NCBI RefSeq assembly: GCF_001676615.1
Contig: NZ_LYXZ01000070.1
Coordinates: 32,588-96,587, forward strand
Direction: 5' to 3'
Source: Labrys sp. WJW
GTDB taxonomy: Bacteria; Pseudomonadota; Alphaproteobacteria; Rhizobiales; Labraceae
DNA length: 64,000 bases
Shown: positions 17,823 to 26,294 of the stretch, piece after piece
Position numbering within the stretch: the first letter of the stretch is position 1
How the letters are laid out: every line of letters starts with the position of its first letter
Translations under genes and position numbers: made by a program
Notes under the pieces: generated by a model
Told to the model about the DNA's origin: nothing
What the model saw: the letters and a program-made list of their open reading frames with translations, nothing else
The model's database searches: none

Positions 17823-17929
17823 GAGCGGACGGGACGTCCGCGGTCCCAGCCCTACCGCTTCCAGCGCGAATCTTGCAGGCCTTGTCCGGGAAACGCCGCG
17901 GCTGGGACCGCGGACATCTCGTCCGCCCC
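17823..17929. repeat. Palindromic intergenic repeat, GCGGACG family, copy A
   Basis: Two arms of about 29 bp (about 17823-17851 and 17900-17929) are inverted copies with a few mismatches; the core is GCGGACGGGACGTCCGC on the left and its relative on the right. It fills the gap between two convergent stop codons and could fold into a long stem acting as a bidirectional terminator. Related copies lie at 43539-43625 and 60096-60183. Confidence 0.8.
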
Positions 17930-19167
17930 TACCTGGCGGCCAGCCAGGTTTCGATGCCCTTCGCCGCCGCCACGCCGGTGGCGAAGCAGGCCTGCAGCAG
18001 GTAGCCCCCGGTCGGCGCCTCCCAGTCCAGCATCTCGCCGGCGACGAAGACACCGGGAAGCTTTCGCACCATGAAATGGCCGTCGACCTCGTCGAGCATG
18101 ATACCGCCGGCGCTGGAGATCGCGCGTTCGAGGCCGCGCTGCGCCGTCACCTTCAAGCGAACATGCTTGATCAGGCGGGCCAAGGGGACGGGATCGCGCG
18201 GCAGCATGTTGCCGGTGGCCTCGCGCAGCAGGCCGATGGCCGCCGGCGCCAGCTTGGCGGCCTTGCGCAGATAGGTGGAAAGGGACTGGCTGCCTTGAGG
18301 CCGGTCGAGCAGGCGAGCTAGCGCCGTCTCATCGAGATCGGGACGCAGGTCGATCTCGATCTCGGCATGGCCGTGCGTGGCGATCGAACTGCGGATGAGG
18401 GGAGAGAGGGCATAGATCGCGCCGCCCTCGAGTCCCTGTTCGGTGACGATGGCCTCGCCGCGGCGCGTGGTGCCGGCGATGGAAACGGCAATGCGCTTCA
18501 GCGGCTCGCCAGCCGATTTCTCCGCATAGGCCGGGCTCCAGGCGATTTCGGCGCCGCTGTTCGACGGTGCAAGCTCGGCGACGGTGACGCCGCGGTCGCG
18601 CAGCAGCCGGACCCAGCCGCCATCCGAACCCAGGCGCGGCCAGGAGGCGCCACCGAGGGCGAGCAGCGTCGCAGCGGCTTTGCGATGAAGAGGCTTGTTG
18701 TCCGGACCCAGGAAGACGGGCTTTCCCCCATCGTCCCATCCTGTCCAGCAATGGCGGGTGTGCAGGGTTACACCCAGGCGAGTGAGCCGGGCCAGCCAGG
18801 CCCGCAACAAAGGCGAAGCCTTGAAGCTCTCGGGAAAGATGCGGCCGCTCGAACCGACAAAGGTCTTTTCGCCGAGCCCTTCCGCCCAGGCGACCAGATC
18901 GCTCGGCGCGAAGTCGCGCAATGCGGGTTCGAGGATGCTGCGGGCCGGCCCGTAGCGGGTGAGGAAGCGCTCGAAATCCTCGCCATGTGTAAGGTTGAGC
19001 CCGCCGCGGCCTGCCATCAGGAATTTGCGGGCGGGCGAGGGCATGCGCTCATAAATCGCGACGCTTCGGCCGGCCTGCGCCAATTTCTCGGCGGCGATCA
19101 GCCCGGCCGGTCCTGCGCCGATGATGACGATGTCGCTCAAGTCCGCCACGTCCGTCTTTATTTCCAA
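17929..19167 (-). CDS. HI0933-like (TIGR03862-type) FAD flavoprotein
   Basis: A 412-residue NAD(P)/FAD-dependent oxidoreductase of the HI0933/BaiN family. The N-terminal dinucleotide fold IVIIGAGPAGLIAAEKLAQAG is followed by the family signature KFLMAGRGGLNLTHGE, and the C-terminal FAD segment GGIMLDEVDGHFMVRKLPGVFVAGEMLDWEAPTGGYLLQ is complete. The reaction is unknown in most members. The start is uncertain: 19167 is a TTG, and the GTG at 19149 (giving MADLSDIVIIG) fits the family better. Only about 23-40 bp separate it from the divergent LysR gene. Confidence 0.88.
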   Translation of the reverse strand: MEIKTDVADLSDIVIIGAGPAGLIAAEKLAQAGRSVAIYERMPSPARKFLMAGRGGLNLTHGEDFERFLTRYGPARSILEPALRDFAPSDLVAWAEGLGEKTFVGSSGRIFPESFKASPLLRAWLARLTRLGVTLHTRHCWTGWDDGGKPVFLGPDNKPLHRKAAATLLALGGASWPRLGSDGGWVRLLRDRGVTVAELAPSNSGAEIAWSPAYAEKSAGEPLKRIAVSIAGTTRRGEAIVTEQGLEGGAIYALSPLIRSSIATHGHAEIEIDLRPDLDETALARLLDRPQGSQSLSTYLRKAAKLAPAAIGLLREATGNMLPRDPVPLARLIKHVRLKVTAQRGLERAISSAGGIMLDEVDGHFMVRKLPGVFVAGEMLDWEAPTGGYLLQACFATGVAAAKGIETWLAAR

Positions 19168-19190
19168 TTCGCATTGTGCTCACTGCCCTC

Positions 19191-20102
19191 ATGGCATTCT
19201 CCTTCCGGCAAATCCAATATTTCGTGGCGGTGGCCGAGAACGGAGCGGTGTCGCGCGCCTCGCACGAGCTCTCCATCTCGCAATCGACGGTGACGGAGGC
19301 CATACGCGAGCTCGAAGGCGATCTCGGCTTTTCCCTGTTCGACCGGCGCGCCCATGGCGTCGAGCTCACGCTGAAGGGGCACCAGTTCCTGCGCCATGCC
19401 CGCAAGATCCTCTCGGAGATCGCCGACGCCCGCCGCGCCTTGCGCTCGGAGACGGCACCGATGGAGGGGCGGCTTGCGGTCGGCGTGACGCCTCTGGTGG
19501 CCGCCTATGTGCTCCCGGACCTGCTCGCCCGCTTCCGACGGGCCTTTCCCCATGTCGCGGTCGAGATCATCGAGGATACCAGGGACTATCTCGACCATCT
19601 ACTGGTGGGCGGCGAGCTCGATGTCGCCGTGATGGTGGCAGGCACCGAGAAGAGTTCGGCGGCTCTGCATGTGGAGACGATGGAAGCCTCCCCCTATCGC
19701 CTCTGGCTGCCGATCGGCCATCGCCTGGCGGAGGCCGAGAGCATCGGCATCGTGGACCTCGCCGAGGAACCATTCGTGCTCTTGATGCTCGACGAGATCG
19801 CCGAGGCCGCCGAATATGCCTGGCGGCGGGCCGGCGTGCGGCCGCCGGTGGCGATCCGCACCCGCTCGGTGGAGGCAGCCCGCAGCCTGGTGGCGACGGG
19901 GGCCGGCGTCGCCATCCTGCCCGACCTCACCTATCGCCCCTGGTCGCTCGAAGGCGACAAGATCGAGGCGCGCGACCTTGCCGAGGCCTTATCGCCGGTG
20001 GAAGTGGTGATCGGCTGGCGGCGCGGCTCGCCGCTCGATGCCATCGCCACCCAGTTCATCGCCGTAGCGCGCACCTATCGGGCCGGCAGAGGGCGCAGCT
20101 AG
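19191..20102 (+). CDS. LysR-family regulator upstream of the ydcSTUVW-like operon
   Basis: A 303-residue LysR regulator with N-terminal HTH (FRQIQYFVAVAENGAVSRASHELSISQSTVTEAIRELEGDLG) and an effector domain from about 90. ATG 19191 is the first family-like start. It is encoded just upstream of, and in the same direction as, the putrescine-type operon, and divergent from the flavoprotein with almost no spacer. Control of one of these neighbours is likely; no direct evidence distinguishes them. The TAG stop is the first base triplet of a repeat element. Confidence 0.9.
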   Translation: MAFSFRQIQYFVAVAENGAVSRASHELSISQSTVTEAIRELEGDLGFSLFDRRAHGVELTLKGHQFLRHARKILSEIADARRALRSETAPMEGRLAVGVTPLVAAYVLPDLLARFRRAFPHVAVEIIEDTRDYLDHLLVGGELDVAVMVAGTEKSSAALHVETMEASPYRLWLPIGHRLAEAESIGIVDLAEEPFVLLMLDEIAEAAEYAWRRAGVRPPVAIRTRSVEAARSLVATGAGVAILPDLTYRPWSLEGDKIEARDLAEALSPVEVVIGWRRGSPLDAIATQFIAVARTYRAGRGRS

Positions 20103-20148
20103 AGCATTTTGCGATTGGGCGGAATCGCCGGACCTTGCTTTGCTCTGG
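20100..20148. repeat. AGAGC...GCTCT-type intergenic repeat, copy 1
   Basis: The segment starts at the LysR stop codon (TAGAGCATTTTGCGATT...) and ends TTGCTTTGCTCTGG, giving an imperfect inverted AGAGC/GCTCT frame with an internal GGCGGAATCGCC palindrome. Related segments occur at 21631-21731 and 29817-29853. Similar dispersed elements are common in Hyphomicrobiales genomes. Confidence 0.6.
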
Positions 20149-20180
20149 CGTTCCAATGCAGCGAAACGATCTCTTCGCTT

Positions 20181-20203
20181 TGATATCGGTTTTTCCGATA
20201 TCA
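20181..20203. promoter_or_regulatory. Perfect hairpin/operator upstream of ydcS
   Basis: TGATATCGG (20181-20189) and CCGATATCA (20195-20203) form a perfect 9-bp inverted repeat with a TTTTT spacer, about 105 bp before the binding-protein start. Dyad size and position suit a repressor operator or an upstream activator site. The rest of the gap to 20308 shows no other clear signal. Confidence 0.55.
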
Positions 20204-20308
20204 TCGATCTCTCGAATGGTGTGGCGCCTGTGGCTTTTCCAAGGCATGCTCGCCGCAACCAAGAATTCGCCCTGTATTCGAACGGACGGCAACCAGAGGA
20301 AAAGCGTC

Positions 20309-21451
20309 ATGTCCAGGCTTAGATGGGTTGTAGCGTTGGCGGGTATTACGGCAGTGGCCGTACCGGCGCTCGCCAAGGAGATCGGCAAGGGAGAGGGCCA
20401 GCTCAACATCGTAGCCTGGCCCGGCTATATCGAGCGGGGCGACACCGACAAGAGCTATGACTGGGTCACCGATTTCGAGAAGAAGACCAGCTGCAAGGTC
20501 AATGTGAAGACCGCCAGCACCTCCGACGAGATGGTCGCCCTGATGAATGAGGGGGGCTACGATCTCGTCACTGCTTCCGGTGACTCCTCCTTGCGCCTGG
20601 TCGCCGGCAAGCGCGTGCAGGAGATCGATACCTCGCTGATCCCGAGCTGGAAGACCGTCGACGAGCGCCTGCAGAACGCGCCCTGGCACACGGTCGACGG
20701 CAAGCATTACGGCGTGCCCTATCAGTGGGGCCCCAATGTGCTGATGTACAACAGCGACGTGTTCAAGGAAGCGCCCAAGAGCTGGAGTGTGGTGTTCGAG
20801 CCGCAGAACCTGCCGGACGGCAAGCCCAACAAGGGGCGCATCCAGGCCTATGACGGTGCCATCTACCTCGCCGACGCTGCCCTCTATTTGATGAGCAAGA
20901 AGCCCGAGCTGGGCATCAAGGATCCCTATGAGCTCAACGAGGATCAGTACAAGGCGGTGCTCGAACTGGTGCGCCAGCAGCATGCCCTGATCCAGCGCTA
21001 TTGGCACGATGCCAATATCCAGGTCGACGACTTCAAGAACGAAGGCGTGGTCGCTTCCGGGTCATGGCCCTTCCAGGTCAACCTGATGCGGGCCGACAAG
21101 AAGCCGATCGCCTCCACCGTACCGGAAGAAGGGGCGACGGGCTGGGCCGATACCACCATGATGGCCGCCGACGCCGCCAATCCCAATTGCGCCTATATGT
21201 GGCTCGAACACTCGATCCAGCCCAAGGTTCAGGGCGATGTCGCCGCCTGGTTCGGCTCGCTTCCCTCGGTTCCGGCGGCCTGCAAGGGCAATGCGCTGCT
21301 GGGCGATAGCGGCTGCGCCACCAACGGTTTCGACAATTTCCCCAAGATCAAGTTCTGGCGCACGCCCGTGGCCAAATGCACCACGCAGAGCGCCTGCGTG
21401 CCCTATTATCGCTGGGTCACCGACTATATCGCCGTGATCGGCGGGCGTTGA
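20309..21451 (+). CDS. ydcS: YdcS-like polyamine-type ABC transporter binding protein
   Basis: A 380-residue periplasmic solute-binding protein, very similar along its length to E. coli YdcS as I remember it: AWPGYIERGDTDK.YDWVTDFEKKT, NVKTASTSDEMVALM..GGYDLVTASGD, YGVPYQWGPNVLMYN, NLPDGKPNKGRIQAYDGAIYLADAALY and GDVAAWFGSLP. Residues 1-22 are a Sec signal peptide (VVALAGITAVAVPALA). The ATG at 20309 is used; the reading frame extends upstream across non-coding repeat sequence and that extension is ignored. First gene of an operon that continues, after a repeat-filled 396-bp gap, with the ATPase, two permeases and an aldehyde dehydrogenase. Substrate is probably putrescine or a related amine. 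Confidence 0.94.
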   Translation: MSRLRWVVALAGITAVAVPALAKEIGKGEGQLNIVAWPGYIERGDTDKSYDWVTDFEKKTSCKVNVKTASTSDEMVALMNEGGYDLVTASGDSSLRLVAGKRVQEIDTSLIPSWKTVDERLQNAPWHTVDGKHYGVPYQWGPNVLMYNSDVFKEAPKSWSVVFEPQNLPDGKPNKGRIQAYDGAIYLADAALYLMSKKPELGIKDPYELNEDQYKAVLELVRQQHALIQRYWHDANIQVDDFKNEGVVASGSWPFQVNLMRADKKPIASTVPEEGATGWADTTMMAADAANPNCAYMWLEHSIQPKVQGDVAAWFGSLPSVPAACKGNALLGDSGCATNGFDNFPKIKFWRTPVAKCTTQSACVPYYRWVTDYIAVIGGR

Positions 21452-21495
21452 TGTGGGCACGCGAAACGAAGGCGCTGTCTAGAAATAGCCGAAAC

Positions 21496-21601
21496 GACAC
21501 CTTTGTCATGCCCGGGCTTGATCCGGGCATCCAGCGGCCGCATCCACAACGCTCGATAGGGGCTAGATTGCCGGGTCAAGCCCGGCAATGACAAAGGTCG
21601 A
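21496..21601. repeat. Palindromic repeat with CTTTGTCATGCCCGGGCTTGA arms
   Basis: The left arm at about 21496-21530 (CACCTTTGTCATGCCCGGGC...) and right arm at about 21568-21600 (TGCCGGGTCAAGCCCGGCAATGACAAAGGT, in pieces) are near-perfect inverted copies around a 37-bp centre. This sequence type, a CCGGGCTTGA-CCCGG core with TGTCAT ends, is a widespread extragenic repeat in Hyphomicrobiales. It lies between ydcS and ydcT and could attenuate or stabilise the operon transcript. Confidence 0.75.
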
Positions 21602-21630
21602 GCCAATTCGATCGTTCTTTGGAGGGCTCA

Positions 21631-21731
21631 GGGCGTTTTGCGATTTCACGGAGTCACCGGGAAGCGCAAAGACGCGTCGAAACAAGGAGTTAGAGCAAAA
21701 AAGCGTTCAATCCTGAGTACGCTTTGCTCTA
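21631..21731. repeat. AGAGC...GCTCT-type intergenic repeat, composite copy 2
   Basis: The left half resembles copy 1 (GCGTTTTGCGATTTCACGGA, with TTTGCG/CGCAAA inverted). The right half at 21691-21731 is an inverted repeat with TAGAGCAAA at one end and TTTGCTCTA at the other. Together with 21496-21601 it fills most of the 396-bp gap between ydcS and ydcT; the remaining bases to 21847 show no gene, only a weak ribosome site (GAGG) before ydcT. Confidence 0.6.
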
Positions 21732-21847
21732 GGGCGCGCTGATTGAAAATCGGCACGCCAGAGCCATCGCCTTTGTGCCCGTGCGGGTCATGAAATTTTC
21801 ATCCAGATAGAGGCGGCTGAGCCAGCCCACGTCCTCGAGGTATCCTC

Positions 21848-22879
21848 ATGGCTGAAACCAGCACCACTCCTGCCGTCTCGTTCCGCGGCGTCCAGCGCCA
21901 TTTCGGCAGCGTGAAGGCGGTCGACGGCGTCGATCTCGACATCGCGCCCGGCGAATTCTTCGCGATGCTGGGGCCGTCCGGCTCGGGCAAGACCACCTGC
22001 CTGCGCCTGATCGCAGGCTTCGAACAGCCGACCGGGGGCCATATCGAGATCTTTGGTGAGGCGGTCGAGGGCATGCCGGCCTATCGGCGCCCGGTCAACA
22101 CCGTCTTCCAGGACTATGCCCTCTTCCCGCATTTCAACATTCTCGACAATGTCTGCTACGGCCTGATGATCCGCGGCGTCGCCAGGCAGGAGCGCTATCG
22201 CCAGGGACGCGAGGCGCTGGCCATGGTCAAGCTCGCCGGCAAGGAAGACCGCCGGCCCGGACAGCTCTCGGGCGGCCAGCGCCAGCGCGTGGCGCTCGCC
22301 CGCGCCCTGGTGGTCAGGCCCAAGGTACTCCTGCTCGACGAGCCGCTCGGTGCCCTCGACCTCAAGCTGCGTGAGGAGATGCAAGGTGAGCTCAAATCGC
22401 TGCAGCGTTCCCTCGGCCTCAGCTTCGTGTTCGTCACGCATGACCAGGGCGAAGCCCTGTCCATGGCCGATCGCGTCGCCGTGTTCAACGAAGGCCGCAT
22501 CGCCCAGGTCGGCAGCCCGCAGGACATCTATGAGCGGCCACGCACCCGCTTCGTCGCCGATTTCGTCGGGTCTTCCAATGTGATCGAGCCGGACCGGACA
22601 CAGAGCTGGATCGGCATGAGCAGCGCGGCCAGCCTACGGCCGGAAAAGATCACCCTGCTACCGCAGGGGGTGGGCGCCGCCGGCGATGCCGTGGTGGTGC
22701 CGGGCACGGTGACCCAGGTCCTCTATCACGGTGCCGTCAATCGCCTGGAATTGCGCACCGATGACGGCGCCCGCCTCAGCGCGGCCATTCCTGCCGCCAT
22801 CGGCACGCCGCCCGAACAGGGCGCGGCCGTGCGCGTCAGCTTTCCCCGCCAGGCCCTGCACCTGATGGAGGACGCGTGA
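21848..22879 (+). CDS. ydcT: YdcT/PotA-like ABC transporter ATP-binding protein
   Basis: A 343-residue ATPase of the spermidine/putrescine (PotA) class. Walker A is GPSGSGKTT, the Q-loop is in VFQDYALFPHFN, the signature LSGGQRQRV, Walker B VLLLDEPLGALD and the switch histidine in FVTHDQ. Residues 250-343 form the TOBE regulatory domain (SAASLRPEKITLLPQG). It energises uptake with the two permeases downstream; its TGA overlaps the next gene's ATG (TGATG at 22877-22881). Repeats separate it from ydcS. Confidence 0.95.
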   Translation: MAETSTTPAVSFRGVQRHFGSVKAVDGVDLDIAPGEFFAMLGPSGSGKTTCLRLIAGFEQPTGGHIEIFGEAVEGMPAYRRPVNTVFQDYALFPHFNILDNVCYGLMIRGVARQERYRQGREALAMVKLAGKEDRRPGQLSGGQRQRVALARALVVRPKVLLLDEPLGALDLKLREEMQGELKSLQRSLGLSFVFVTHDQGEALSMADRVAVFNEGRIAQVGSPQDIYERPRTRFVADFVGSSNVIEPDRTQSWIGMSSAASLRPEKITLLPQGVGAAGDAVVVPGTVTQVLYHGAVNRLELRTDDGARLSAAIPAAIGTPPEQGAAVRVSFPRQALHLMEDA

Positions 22880-23820
22880 TGAGCCTCGCTATCCTCCCAG
22901 CCCCGCGGGACGGTCTTCTGCGGCGCATCTCGGATGTGCTGGTCGCCCGGCGCGGGCTCTATCTCCTGCTCCTATTGGTGCCGCCGTTGCTCTGGCTCGG
23001 CATCGTCTATCTCGGCTCGCTCTTTGCCCTGCTGGCGCAGAGCTTCTTCTCGATCGACGAGTTCTCCGGCACCATCGTGCGCGAGCCTTCGCTCAAGACC
23101 TATGGCGAATTGCTGTCGCCCTCCAATCTCGACATCATCGTGCGCACGGTGAGCCTTTCAGCCGTGGTGACGCTGCTCTCCGCCGTGATCGCCTTCCCGA
23201 TCGCCTATTATGCCGCCCGTTATGCCCGCGGTCGCATCAAGGCGCTGTTCTACATCGCGGTGATGATGCCGCTGTGGTCGAGCTATCTGGTCAAGGTCTA
23301 TGCCTGGAAGCTGCTGCTGGCCAAGGAAGGCGTGATCGGCTGGATCATGGCCAAGCTTGGTTTGGCCTGGTTGCTGGAGGCCTGGCTGTCGCTGCCTATC
23401 CTGGGAGGGCCCTCCCTCTCGGTGAGCTATACCGGCATGGTGCTGGTGTTCCTCTATCTGTGGACACCCTTCATGATCCTGCCGGTACAGGCGGCGCTGG
23501 AGCGTGTGCCCGGCTCCCTGATCGAGGCCTCCGGCGATCTCGGCGCCAGCCCGGGCCAGACCTTTCGCAAGGTCATTCTACCCCTGGCCTTTCCCGGCCT
23601 GGTGGCCGGGGCGATCTTCACCTTCTCGCTCACCCTCGGCGACTACATCGTGCCGCAGATCGTCGGGCCGTCCTCGCTGATCCTCGGCCAGGTCGTCTAC
23701 ACCCAGCAGGGCACCGCCGGGAACATCCCGCTGGCCGCCGCCTTCTCGGTGGTGCCGGTGCTGATCATGGGCATCTTCCTCACCGTTGCCAAACGATTGG
23801 GGGCTTTCGATGCGCTGTGA
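22879..23820 (+). CDS. ydcU: YdcU/PotB-like ABC transporter permease
   Basis: A 313-residue inner-membrane permease with six or more hydrophobic segments (first at about 27-50) and the EAA loop LIEASGDLGASPGQTFRKVILPLAFPG that contacts the ATPase. It belongs to the PotB branch of polyamine permeases. ATG at 22879 shares its A with the ydcT stop; a GTG one codon earlier is the alternative. Confidence 0.94.
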   Translation: MSLAILPAPRDGLLRRISDVLVARRGLYLLLLLVPPLLWLGIVYLGSLFALLAQSFFSIDEFSGTIVREPSLKTYGELLSPSNLDIIVRTVSLSAVVTLLSAVIAFPIAYYAARYARGRIKALFYIAVMMPLWSSYLVKVYAWKLLLAKEGVIGWIMAKLGLAWLLEAWLSLPILGGPSLSVSYTGMVLVFLYLWTPFMILPVQAALERVPGSLIEASGDLGASPGQTFRKVILPLAFPGLVAGAIFTFSLTLGDYIVPQIVGPSSLILGQVVYTQQGTAGNIPLAAAFSVVPVLIMGIFLTVAKRLGAFDAL

Positions 23821-23859
23821 TCGACATGCTCGGCTTCCTGCGCTCGCGGCGAGGGCATC

Positions 23860-24666
23860 ATGACCGAGAACCGCTCGCCCCTGACCCTGCGCATCGCAGC
23901 CGCCGCAGGCCTGCTGTTCCTGCACCTGCCGCTTCTCTTCATCATCCTCTATGCCTTCACCACCGAGGAGCGCAGCTTCGAGTTCCCGCCGCCGGGTTAC
24001 ACGCTGAAATGGTTCGGCGTGGCCTGGAACAGGCCCGATGTCTGGGCTGCGCTGGGGCTTTCGGTGAAGGTCGCGCTGGTCTCGACCTTCCTCGCCATCA
24101 TTCTCGGCACGCTGGCGGCGGCAGCCTTGTCGCGCACCCGCTTCTTCGGCCGGGAAGCCATCTCGCTCTTGCTGATCCTGCCGATCGCCCTGCCGGGCAT
24201 CATCACCGGCATTGCGCTGCGGGCCGCGTTCAACCTGGCCGATATCCCGTTCTCCTATTGGACGATCGTGCTCGGCCACGCCACCTTCTGCATCGTGGTC
24301 GTCTATAATAATGCCGTGGCGCGTTTCCGCCGCCTGTCGCCTTCGCTGATGGAGGCCTCGATGGATCTTGGAGCCGACGGCTTCCAGACCTTCCGCCATG
24401 TCGTGCTGCCCTCGATCGGCACGGCGTTGCTGGCGGGTGGCATGCTGGCCTTCGCCCTGTCCTTCGACGAGGTAATCGTCACCACCTTCACCGCCGGCCA
24501 GCAGCAGACTCTGCCGATCTGGATGCTGTCGGAACTGATCCGCCCGCGTCAGAGGCCGGTCACCAATGTGGTGGCGGTGATCGTCATCCTCGTCACCGCT
24601 CTGCCGATCCTGGCTGCCTATTACCTCACCCGTGAAGGCGAAAACGTCGCCGGCTCCGGCAAATAA
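23860..24666 (+). CDS. ydcV: YdcV/PotC-like ABC transporter permease
   Basis: A 268-residue second permease subunit. Hydrophobic segments start at residues 10-30, and the EAA loop reads LMEASMDLGADGFQTFRHVVLPSIG. The FALSFDEVIVTTF stretch near the end is typical of PotC-type proteins. It follows ydcU by 39 bp and precedes the dehydrogenase by 31 bp, so it is in the same transcript. Confidence 0.94.
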   Translation: MTENRSPLTLRIAAAAGLLFLHLPLLFIILYAFTTEERSFEFPPPGYTLKWFGVAWNRPDVWAALGLSVKVALVSTFLAIILGTLAAAALSRTRFFGREAISLLLILPIALPGIITGIALRAAFNLADIPFSYWTIVLGHATFCIVVVYNNAVARFRRLSPSLMEASMDLGADGFQTFRHVVLPSIGTALLAGGMLAFALSFDEVIVTTFTAGQQQTLPIWMLSELIRPRQRPVTNVVAVIVILVTALPILAAYYLTREGENVAGSGK

Positions 24667-24697
24667 CCAAGCCTCTGGGATGCCCAAGGAGATTGCC

Positions 24698-26128
24698 ATG
24701 CTCGATACCAAGATGCTGATCGGGTCGAAATTCGTGCCCGGCACCGAAGCGCCGGAAAAGGTGCTCAATCCCAAGACCGAGGAGACGCTGGTCGATCTCC
24801 CCGAGGCTTCCGTCGAACAGGTCGACGAGGCCGTGGAGGCGGCGGCGGCGGCTTTCGTCGGCTGGTCGCGCACCACGCCGGCCGAGCGCTCGGCCCTGTT
24901 GCTCAAGCTCGCCGACGCGATCGAGAAGGACGCCGAGGCCTATGCCACGCTGGAGGCGCTCAATTGCGGCAAGCCGCGCATCCGAGTGCTGCAGGACGAG
25001 ATTCCCGGCATCGTCGATTGCTTCCGCTTCTTCGCCGGCGCCGTGCGCAACATGCATGGGCTGGTGGCCGGGGAATATCTGGCCGGCCACACCTCGATGA
25101 TCCGGCGCGATGCCATCGGCGTGGTCGGCTCGATCGCGCCGTGGAACTATCCCCTGATGATGGCGGCCTGGAAACTGGCGCCGGCGCTGGCAGGCGGCAA
25201 CACCATCGTGATCAAGCCGTCCGAGCAGACGCCGCTGACGCTGCTCAAGCTCGCCACCACCATCGCCGAGATCTTCCCCGAGGGTGTGGTCAATGTGGTG
25301 GTGGGGCGCGGCGAGAGCGTCGGCAATGCCCTGATCCACCATCCCAAGGTCGCGATGGTATCGCTGACGGGCGACATCGCCACCGGCAAGAAGGTGCTGC
25401 AGGCGGCTGCCAAGACGGTGAAACGCACCCATCTCGAGCTCGGCGGCAAGGCGCCGGTGATCGTGTTCGACGATGCCGATCTCGAGGCCGTGGTCGAGGG
25501 CGTCAAGCTGTTCGGCTATTACAATGCCGGCCAGGATTGCACTGCGGCCTGCCGCATCTATGCCGGCAGCAAGATCTACGACAATCTGGTGTCCGAGCTC
25601 GCCGGTGCGGTGAAAGGGCTGAAATACAACCAGGCCAATGATGACGAGAACGATATCGGCCCGCTGATCTCGGCCCGCCAGCGCTCCCGCGTCGCCTCCT
25701 TCGTCGAACGGGCTACCGAGCACAAGCATATCGAGATCGCCACCGGTGGCCACCAGGCGGCTGGCAAGGGCTTCTTCTACGAGCCCACCGTGGTCGCAGG
25801 GGCCCTGCAGAGCGACGAGATCGTGCGGCGCGAGGTGTTCGGGCCGGTGGTCTCGGTAACCCGCTTCGGCGATGTCGAGGAAGCGTTGACCTGGGCCAAT
25901 GATTCCGACTACGGCCTGGCGTCGTCGGTATGGACGCGCGACATTTCCAGGGGCATGCAGATGGCCTCGCGCCTGCAATATGGCTGCACCTGGGTGAATT
26001 GCCATTTCATGCTGGTGAGCGAGATGCCGCATGGCGGCGTCAAGTCCTCCGGCTACGGCAAGGACCTGTCGATGTATGCCCTGGAAGACTACACCGTGGC
26101 GCGCCACGTCATGGTGAAGATGGGCTGA
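24698..26128 (+). CDS. patD: Gamma-aminobutyraldehyde dehydrogenase
   Basis: A 476-residue NAD-dependent aldehyde dehydrogenase of the YdcW/PatD (Prr) type, which oxidises 4-aminobutanal from putrescine to GABA. The catalytic cysteine is C281 in NAGQDCTAACRIYAG, the general base E247 in LELGGK, and the NAD-fold motif is SLTGDIATGKKV; GQDCTAACR is the form seen in PatD. ATG 24698 has AAGGAG 8 bp upstream. As last gene of the operon it links amine import to the putrescine-GABA route. No putrescine aminotransferase is in the window, so that step must be elsewhere. Confidence 0.93.
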   Translation: MLDTKMLIGSKFVPGTEAPEKVLNPKTEETLVDLPEASVEQVDEAVEAAAAAFVGWSRTTPAERSALLLKLADAIEKDAEAYATLEALNCGKPRIRVLQDEIPGIVDCFRFFAGAVRNMHGLVAGEYLAGHTSMIRRDAIGVVGSIAPWNYPLMMAAWKLAPALAGGNTIVIKPSEQTPLTLLKLATTIAEIFPEGVVNVVVGRGESVGNALIHHPKVAMVSLTGDIATGKKVLQAAAKTVKRTHLELGGKAPVIVFDDADLEAVVEGVKLFGYYNAGQDCTAACRIYAGSKIYDNLVSELAGAVKGLKYNQANDDENDIGPLISARQRSRVASFVERATEHKHIEIATGGHQAAGKGFFYEPTVVAGALQSDEIVRREVFGPVVSVTRFGDVEEALTWANDSDYGLASSVWTRDISRGMQMASRLQYGCTWVNCHFMLVSEMPHGGVKSSGYGKDLSMYALEDYTVARHVMVKMG

Positions 26129-26150
26129 CCCGCGCGTTTGCAAGCCGAGC

Positions 26151-26192
26151 AGGGATGGGGCTGCCTTCGGGCAAGGCCCATCCCTTCCTTTT
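26151..26192 (+). terminator. Rho-independent terminator of the ydcSTUV-patD operon
   Basis: AGGGATGGG (26151-26159) pairs with CCCATCCCT (26177-26185), the interior contains TGCC-TTCG-GGCA with a UUCG tetraloop, and TTCCTTTT follows. It lies 23 bp after the patD stop. Confidence 0.85.
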
Positions 26193-26294
26193 GGACAGCG
26201 ATGCCGAGTTCGGGCATGGTCTGGTGTTGTGCATGGAACAGCCTGCGCAAGCCATTGATTTCATCATGCCTTTTTCATGAACGAGGTGATTGCC

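Noticed and set aside
19121..20308. Upstream extension of the ydcS frame
   Set aside because: The extension is in another frame of the LysR gene and repeat DNA; the signal peptide at 20309 gives the true start.
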